A DNA stretch of 7,885 nucleotides from Paludibacter sp. (GTDB lineage: Bacteria > Bacteroidota > Bacteroidia > Bacteroidales > Paludibacteraceae), in contig JAQWCZ010000085.1 in assembly GCA_028705705.1 (NCBI GenBank), forward strand, positions 1 through 7,885, read 5' to 3'. Positions 1 to 5,010 of the stretch are shown here, piece by piece (positions within the stretch are counted from its first letter, which is position 1; every line of letters begins with the position of its first letter). Position numbers and translations under genes: made by a program. The notes beneath the pieces are model-generated. The model worked only from the letters and a program-made list of their open reading frames with translations, did no database searches and was not told the origin of the DNA.

Positions 1-94
1 TTCCATAAGGAGTTTTATACTTTCCAAGCAATGGATTTGCCATAGAGGCAGTTATTATCATCGACATTATATATATTAAAATGGTTCGTTTCAT
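1..94 (-). CDS. N-terminus of a probable M3-family metallopeptidase (Dcp-like), cut by the window edge
   Basis: An ATG at 94-92 opens a frame that runs off the window after 31 codons. It encodes a signal peptide (MKRTILIYIMSM, then a hydrophobic stretch ending near ITASMA) followed by NPLLGKYKTPYG. Bacteroidota dipeptidyl carboxypeptidases of family M3 (zinc oligopeptidases of the envelope) typically begin their mature part with NPLL/NPFF, a few residues, then NTPYG/KTPYG and PPFDKI. The match rests on about 12 residues, so the family is an inference; the HExxH zinc site would lie far outside the window. The start is 9 bp after the stop of the T9SS sorting-domain piece on the same strand, so the two could be co-transcribed, though no biochemical link is evident. 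No clear Shine-Dalgarno is seen; the ATG is preceded by an A/T run. Confidence 0.55.
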   Translation of the reverse strand, partial: MKRTILIYIMSMIITASMANPLLGKYKTPYG

Positions 95-103
95 AAAAAA
101 ATG

Positions 104-493
104 TTATTTATTTCTATTAATCAATATTTTTTGTTTTAACTGTTTATTGTCATTTGTAGTTGCTATAATCATGTAAATTCCATCAGGAAATTCCGTTAAG
201 TCAACCACACCGGTATGGAAATGGTTAAAGTTATTTTTAATCATCAAACCACTCAGATTATAAACCTCCCATTTTTCAACATAAAAATTCTGAGTATCAA
301 TGTAAAACACACCATTTGAAGGATTTGGATATATTTTAAACCATTCTGAATCGAAATTATTCTTTGAAATAACAGTGGTCTCCATAAAATATTTAAGTTC
401 CATACGATCAGCTTTCATGATGGCAATCTCATCATTAATATAGTAAGGAATAAAGTTGTTTACATAACTACCGGTTTCACCGCCCCAAAAATT
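104..493 (-). pseudogene. Detached C-terminal part with T9SS type A sorting domain
   Basis: This is the 3' part of the T9SS cargo gene, cut off by the TAA at 496-494. Codons 493-419 have no stop and read NFWGGETGSYVNNFIPYYIN and on into the ATG at 418. From that ATG, 104 residues remain. The last 80 or so form a classic type A C-terminal sorting domain: YPNPSNG (residues 30-36), VYNLSGLMI (52-60), VDLTEFPDGIYMI (72-84) and a final KILINR strand. In intact cargo this domain directs export through the T9SS outer-membrane translocon, where it is cleaved, often with A-LPS attachment. Alone it has no signal peptide, so a product started at ATG 418 could not reach the periplasm by Sec. It is best read as the end of one broken gene rather than a gene of its own. 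The sorting-domain call is very secure; its status as remnant versus read-through extension is inferred. Confidence 0.85.
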
Positions 494-1504
494 TTATTTT
501 GATTCCATCAGATTTGGTTGACCGTTTTCAATTTTGCTATATTCAATCGTGGAAATCTTTCTCCACTGTCTATAAATAGGTTGATACATAATTTTTTGTC
601 CCAGCTTGCCATTTGAATCATATATATACTCATATTTTGTATTCGGAATCCAAAATAATATATTATAAAAATAATACATCTCTTCCACTAACTTGTCACT
701 ATCATCATACAGGTACTCAGTTTTTGTTAAATTATCCCATCTTGCTGAGGCGTCATTCCATTTCTTTTGAGTTTGACACAGCAGATTTCCGGTATTTTTA
801 TCATATACAAAAGTTGTTAAATCTTCATTGTATTCAACTGCTTGTTGAATACGAAACATGATTACAGAATCAGTTTTTCCTGATAAATTATATACATATC
901 TAAATGCCAGAATAGAATCTGACTGTAACACATCACCCGGAATAATTTGTTGTAAACGAATATTCTGTCTATCATCATAGTCGTACAATATCCTCTCTTC
1001 GACATCATTATTTTCAATTTGTCCCTTATACTTCACAATGGATTTTATTTTACTATTTTCATAAGTATAAGTAATTGTTTTTTCTGTTATTTCTACATTA
1101 TTCACCACTAAAATATACTTCTCCAGTGCTTTAACATTCCCTGAGAATTCTGCATTGATAAGATAGGTTGTCGACCAATCTGCATTATTCCATTTTTGTT
1201 CGCGTTGAGAAATACAGTTATTTGCCTGATAAATCCATTCGGTACGTGATACAGGATAAGGAGTGAAATCTTTCATATAGAATTTGTTTTCTATCACTTT
1301 ATTTCTGTTATCATCAAAATAAAATGTATGTCTGAAAACACTGTCCTGTTTATTTACAACTATTTCCTTAACCAAAGGTTTTTCATCAGCAAAAATATTG
1401 AAAGGGTACTGCACTGTTAAAAATAAGTATAAAAGCAGTATTTTGAATAAGTATTTGGTAGTCTTCACGCAATATTGAATTAAATTTTTACGAAAATCCG
1501 CCAA
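494..1504 (-). CDS. Secreted YD-like repeat protein, T9SS cargo body truncated before its sorting domain
   Basis: A protein of 336 residues from the TTG at 1504, or 324 from the GTG at 1468. I prefer GTG 1468: it gives a compact signal peptide (KTTKYLFKILLLYLF, cleavage near NIFA/DEKP, residues 39/40), and the TTG lies inside a likely promoter -7 box. The mature part is a chain of loose repeats, an aromatic pair followed by a D/N-rich turn and a strand: FYFDDNRNKV (61-70), YTYENSKIK (146-154), YDYDDRQN (174-181), YVYNLSGK (203-210), FVYDKNTGN (232-240), EYLYDDSDKL (263-272), EYIYDSNGKL (292-301). Tryptophans recur between them (W249, W256, W285, W314). Such proteins are common uncharacterised T9SS cargo in Bacteroidota; a surface or extracellular binding role is only a guess. 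The TAA at 496-494 falls inside the last repeat, and the expected next Trp comes three codons after it. The truncated product should be exported by Sec but remain in the periplasm. No enzyme motif is visible. Confidence 0.75.
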   Translation of the reverse strand: MADFRKNLIQYCVKTTKYLFKILLLYLFLTVQYPFNIFADEKPLVKEIVVNKQDSVFRHTFYFDDNRNKVIENKFYMKDFTPYPVSRTEWIYQANNCISQREQKWNNADWSTTYLINAEFSGNVKALEKYILVVNNVEITEKTITYTYENSKIKSIVKYKGQIENNDVEERILYDYDDRQNIRLQQIIPGDVLQSDSILAFRYVYNLSGKTDSVIMFRIQQAVEYNEDLTTFVYDKNTGNLLCQTQKKWNDASARWDNLTKTEYLYDDSDKLVEEMYYFYNILFWIPNTKYEYIYDSNGKLGQKIMYQPIYRQWRKISTIEYSKIENGQPNLMESK

Positions 1505-1509
1505 ATATA
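1502..1509 (-). promoter_or_regulatory. Possible Bacteroidota -7 box for the T9SS cargo gene
   Basis: Read on the minus strand this is TATATTTG, a full match to the Bacteroidota -7 consensus TAnnTTTG. Transcription would begin a few bases downstream, around 1496, about 28 bases before the GTG at 1468. The box contains the TTG at 1504-1502, which argues against that codon being the translation start. No TTG or TTTG -33 element sits at the usual distance upstream, where the sequence is an A/T run, so this is a half-supported call. Confidence 0.35.
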
Positions 1510-1589
1510 AGTATTTTTTTTTATTTTATAATTTAGTTTTACAGTGTTTAACAGCTTTAAGAAAAGGGAATTGTACTTTTATATTCCTT

Positions 1590-1616
1590 GATTAAAATAA
1601 AAGACAAGATTTAATC
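1590..1616. repeat. Short inverted repeat in the divergent intergenic region
   Basis: GATTAAA at 1590-1596 is the exact reverse complement of TTTAATC at 1610-1616, with a 13-base spacer. It ends just before the -33 position of the plus-strand promoter, where an operator for a regulator could sit. The arms are only 7 bp and AT-rich in an AT-rich region, so chance is a real possibility, and there is no T-run to make it a terminator. Confidence 0.2.
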
Positions 1617-1619
1617 GTA

Positions 1620-1647
1620 TTGAAAAACAAAAAAATTATTACTTTTG
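1620..1647 (+). promoter_or_regulatory. Bacteroidota-type promoter of the sugar transferase / Wzi operon
   Basis: TACTTTTG at 1640-1647 matches the -7 consensus TAnnTTTG recognised by the Bacteroidota primary sigma factor. A TTG at 1620-1622 lies 17 bases upstream and can serve as the -33 element. Transcription would start near 1653, leaving a leader of about 55 bases rich in A and T before the ATG at 1710. No Shine-Dalgarno is present, as is usual in this phylum. No other promoter of this form was noticed in the 28-bp gap before the next gene, so this one probably drives both genes. Confidence 0.6.
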
Positions 1648-1709
1648 TCGTTCTTTATACCTGAAAAACTTTAATTTTTCTGTTTTTTTAACATTGTATT
1701 TTTTATTAA

Positions 1710-3245
1710 ATGAATCAAAAAAACAACAAACTGATATATACTCCTTCAGTAGCAGCAATTATGACTGATATTTTGCTACTGGCTTTAGCTATATTAATTG
1801 TGTTAGTTGTAACTCCCTTTTCATCAGGTATACCTTTCCATAAGTATTTTGATTTTACTTTCTTCTACCTGGCAAGTTGGTTAATTATATCCTATTTTTA
1901 TAAACGATATTCCAGGGAGCGATCAACCAGTTACATTGTTAATATTTTTAAATTACTTTGGACGATATTAACAGTACAGGCAATATTAAGCATATTGTTT
2001 TTAACTCCTCTCAATACAAGTTATTCAATCTGGATCATTGTTGGCTATTCTCTTTTGATTTTCTCACTCGGGTCTATTTATTACATTATTCAATTTACCA
2101 TCAAAAATGCAATTGAATATAAAGACATTATCGAAATACAAAAAGATAAGCCGGATGAAATCAAAATTATAACAGAAAAATTGGACGAGAAAAGTTCTCA
2201 GGTTTTAATTGATTCAATAAAAGAATTTTGTGGGGAGAAAGTTTATGAATTTATTTCAAAGCATCTTGATTTTAACCTGAAAAACAACCTGGTTTCTTTT
2301 TCATCCAATTATTTTGATATTAAATCGAAACCTGAAAAAAATTACACCGGAATTGCCATATTAAATAAATTAAATAACATTCGGGGAATTAACAAATTGT
2401 TCTCTATTGTTAACCAGAAACTTCCCATGGAAGGCACCTTTGTTATCAGTTTTGAACAGAGGAGCACCAGAAAAAAAAGAATCTATGATAAATATCCCAA
2501 AGGATTAAATTACCTGATTTATTTTTTTGATTATTTGCTTAAAAGGGTTATTCCGAAATTTCTTTATATGGATAAAATCTATTTTAAGATTACCCGCGGT
2601 AAAAACAGGATATTATCCAAAACGGAAGTGCTGGGCAGATTGGTTTATTGTGGTTTTGATATTGTTGAAACAAAGAAATTAAATGGTATAACCTATGTAA
2701 TTGCTCATAAAGTAAAGAATCTTCCTGTAATTTTGGAAAGTAAACGATATGGACCATTATTAACATTAAGAAGATTAGGTAAAAATGGTATCGTATTTAA
2801 TGTTTATAAGTTTAGAACCATGTTTTCCTATGCTGAATATCTCCAGGCTTATATTTATCGAATGAACAAATTGCAAAAAGGGGGAAAATTCAATAAAGAT
2901 ATTCGGATTAATACGATGGGCAAATTTATGCGAAAATACTGGATTGATGAATTACCTATGTTTATCAATGTTTTACGTGGAGAGATGAAAATTGTTGGTG
3001 TAAGACCGCTCAGTCAACATTATTATAGTCTTTATACACCGGAATTACAAAAAATGAGGGTACGTTACAAGCCTGGTTTATTGCCTCCTTTTTATGCTGA
3101 TTTGCCTGAAACACTGGAGGAAATTCAGGAATCTGAGTTTCGTTATTTAAAAAGTTGTGAGCAAAAAGGTGTACTTGTGACAGATATGAAATATTTTGTA
3201 AAAATTCTAAAAAATATTCTTTTTAAACGGGTAAAAAGCGCTTGA
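1710..3245 (+). CDS. Membrane sugar-phosphate transferase (initiating glycosyltransferase) with methyltransferase-like middle region
   Basis: A 511-residue bacterial sugar transferase of the WbaP/WcaJ/PglC superfamily. These enzymes move a sugar-1-phosphate from a nucleotide sugar to undecaprenyl phosphate in the inner membrane, the first step of capsule, exopolysaccharide or O-antigen repeat synthesis. Residues about 13-36, 46-66, 78-99 and 105-130 are four hydrophobic helices. Residues about 160-335 look like a degenerate class I methyltransferase fold (ILNKLNNIRGINKLFSIVNQ, LPMEGTFVISFE, then GFDIVETKKLNGITYVIAHK) with no glycine-rich SAM motif, so it is probably not catalytic. The transferase core follows: GPLLTLRRLGKNG (348-360), YKFRTM (366-371), DIRINTMGKFMRK (397-409), DELPMFINVLRGEMKIVGVRP (the Asp413-Glu414 catalytic pair and the VRP motif) and KPGLLPP (454-460). 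The usual re-entrant helix with a Ser-Pro kink just before the core is not obvious. The ATG at 1710 fits the helix layout. The sugar used cannot be told. Confidence 0.88.
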   Translation: MNQKNNKLIYTPSVAAIMTDILLLALAILIVLVVTPFSSGIPFHKYFDFTFFYLASWLIISYFYKRYSRERSTSYIVNIFKLLWTILTVQAILSILFLTPLNTSYSIWIIVGYSLLIFSLGSIYYIIQFTIKNAIEYKDIIEIQKDKPDEIKIITEKLDEKSSQVLIDSIKEFCGEKVYEFISKHLDFNLKNNLVSFSSNYFDIKSKPEKNYTGIAILNKLNNIRGINKLFSIVNQKLPMEGTFVISFEQRSTRKKRIYDKYPKGLNYLIYFFDYLLKRVIPKFLYMDKIYFKITRGKNRILSKTEVLGRLVYCGFDIVETKKLNGITYVIAHKVKNLPVILESKRYGPLLTLRRLGKNGIVFNVYKFRTMFSYAEYLQAYIYRMNKLQKGGKFNKDIRINTMGKFMRKYWIDELPMFINVLRGEMKIVGVRPLSQHYYSLYTPELQKMRVRYKPGLLPPFYADLPETLEEIQESEFRYLKSCEQKGVLVTDMKYFVKILKNILFKRVKSA

Positions 3246-3273
3246 TAATCTTTTTTATTCAAATCACATCAAG

Positions 3274-5007
3274 ATGAGAAAAATTAATCTACTTATTCTG
3301 TCTTTGATATTGGGTTTGTCATCCAATATCGCACAAGATATCCCGAATCATATTTCTTATCACCGGATTTATGAATTTCTGGATGAAATGGCAAATGATG
3401 GGTTGATTGAATTAAATTCAGCAGTAAAACCTTATTCTCAATTATTTATTGCAGAAAAAATACAAGAGATTTTTAGCGCGACAGAATCAACAAACAGAAA
3501 AATTCTTTCGAATCGACAGTTAAATGAGTTGGAATACTTCCTGAATGAATTTGCACTCGAGCTTGATCATTTTCCCAAAAGTCCAAATCACTTATATAAA
3601 AACAAGCTTTCAATTGCATCCATTCTGCCCCCGGTTATAAATTATAAAGATGATCATTTCAAGGCCAGATTAACGCCAATTTTAGGAATGCATATTACGT
3701 CTAATAAAAATGGCAGAATTGAAAAAAAATCGTTTGGTGCAGAATTTCAGGGAATGATTGGGAAATATTGCTCTATTTACGGTAGTTTACGTGACATTTC
3801 TCATACCGGTGATGGTTTGCTATCAAAACCAACTTTTTTAAATGATGAACCGGGATACGAATATACGGTTGGGACAGATTTCAGCGATTCAAGAGGTGGT
3901 ATTAAATACTCAAACGATTATCTATCTGTTGGTCTGATAAAAGATAATATTATTTGGGGTGATAATTATCATGGTTCCAATATTATTTCAGGAAGAGTTC
4001 CTTCATTCCCCATGATTTTTCTGCATGTTAAACCTGCTAATTGGTTTGAACTGAATTATTTTCATGGATGGCTGGTTTCAAATATTATTGATTCTACCTA
4101 TTATTATGTGCAAAATGACGGCAAAATTTTATACCGTCCTGTAAATAAATTTATTGCCGGTAATATAATGACTTTTACTCCGGTTAAGAACCTTAAACTG
4201 TCCGTAGGAAATTCTATTATATACTCTGAAAGGAATGTACAACCTGCTTTTTTTATTCCCATTGCTTTTTATAAGTCAATGGATCATGTGATGACTAAAG
4301 GATTGGGTGTGGAAAATCAAAATTCTCAGTTATTCTTTAATATCAGTTCGAGAAATATACGACATCTACATTTATTCGCTTCTGTTTTTGCTGATGAAGT
4401 CCGTTTTAGCCGGTTCCTTCCAGATAGTCCGGATAAAAATCCTATTTCCTATAAAGTGGGTGCCAATTTGACCAATTTTCCTTTGCAAAATCTTTCCGTT
4501 GTTGTTGAATACACCAGATCTAACATCCTCAACTACAAACATTCTATACCTTCTATAAGCTGGGCGTCAAACAGTTATAATTTAGGCCATTATCTCGGAG
4601 ATAATGCACAGGAATTTTATGCAGCATTAACTTTTAAACCGCTACGCGGACTTGATTTCAAGTTATATTACCTGGATGCAAAAAGAGGAAATGAATACGA
4701 ATACATCAGACATGGTGAATTTAATGGCGTTAAGTCAAGTGTAATCGATATCATTAGCAATCCTTCACTTGGAGATGTCATCTGGAGTAATCAAACAATT
4801 GGTTTGAATGCAACTTATGAAATTTTCAGAAACTCGTATGCTGTAATTAAAGTTGAAAAATCAGATATACAGAGTTTTGATGCTGCCTCTGCACCTGTCT
4901 TTGGTGAGGTTAGAATGACAGCTCAAGAGGCAATGGATCGTTTTACACCTCCATTGATGCAAGGAAATAATATCACATTTACCTTAGGATTTAACATTGG
5001 TTTTTAG
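3274..5007 (+). CDS. Capsule assembly Wzi-family outer-membrane protein
   Basis: A 577-residue outer-membrane barrel of the Caps_assemb_Wzi family. In Escherichia coli, Wzi binds capsular polysaccharide at the cell surface and helps form an ordered capsule; Bacteroidota members are longer and less studied. A signal peptide is clear (MRKINLLILSLILGLSSNIA, cleavage near residue 20). Residues about 25-100 form a helical periplasmic segment (YHRIYEFLDEMANDGLIEL). The barrel follows, with family-like stretches: GKYCSIYGSLRD (163-174), FSDSRGGIKYS (203-213), IIWGDNYHGSNIISGRVPSF (226-245), NWFELNYFHGWLVS (256-269), GNSIIYSERNVQPAFFIP (312-329), NQNSQLFFNISSRNIRHLHL (348-367) and SYNLGHYLGDN (434-444). 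The C-terminal residue is Phe (FTLGFNIGF), the usual signal for outer-membrane barrel insertion. It starts 28 bp after the sugar transferase on the same strand, so the pair likely covers the first cytoplasmic and the last surface step of one polysaccharide pathway. Its stop lies 3 bp from the convergent mfd stop. Confidence 0.85.
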   Translation: MRKINLLILSLILGLSSNIAQDIPNHISYHRIYEFLDEMANDGLIELNSAVKPYSQLFIAEKIQEIFSATESTNRKILSNRQLNELEYFLNEFALELDHFPKSPNHLYKNKLSIASILPPVINYKDDHFKARLTPILGMHITSNKNGRIEKKSFGAEFQGMIGKYCSIYGSLRDISHTGDGLLSKPTFLNDEPGYEYTVGTDFSDSRGGIKYSNDYLSVGLIKDNIIWGDNYHGSNIISGRVPSFPMIFLHVKPANWFELNYFHGWLVSNIIDSTYYYVQNDGKILYRPVNKFIAGNIMTFTPVKNLKLSVGNSIIYSERNVQPAFFIPIAFYKSMDHVMTKGLGVENQNSQLFFNISSRNIRHLHLFASVFADEVRFSRFLPDSPDKNPISYKVGANLTNFPLQNLSVVVEYTRSNILNYKHSIPSISWASNSYNLGHYLGDNAQEFYAALTFKPLRGLDFKLYYLDAKRGNEYEYIRHGEFNGVKSSVIDIISNPSLGDVIWSNQTIGLNATYEIFRNSYAVIKVEKSDIQSFDAASAPVFGEVRMTAQEAMDRFTPPLMQGNNITFTLGFNIGF

Positions 5008-5010
5008 TGT

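Noticed and set aside
494..496. TAA as a recoded sense codon (altered genetic code)
   Set aside because: TAA also ends mfd and the sorting-domain piece at plausible positions, and the other genes end normally at TGA and TAG, so nothing suggests general recoding.
613..861. Plus-strand open frame of 82 codons
   Set aside because: It is antisense to the repeat region of the T9SS cargo gene and shows no recognisable feature.
1505..1709. A small gene, riboswitch or RNA gene in the divergent intergenic region
   Set aside because: The region is very AT-rich with many stops in all frames and no stable hairpins; promoter elements and one weak inverted repeat explain what can be seen.
2187..2720. A functional SAM-dependent methyltransferase fused to the sugar transferase
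   Set aside because: The glycine-rich SAM-binding motif and the acidic residue that follows it are missing, and only the later half of the fold is recognisable.
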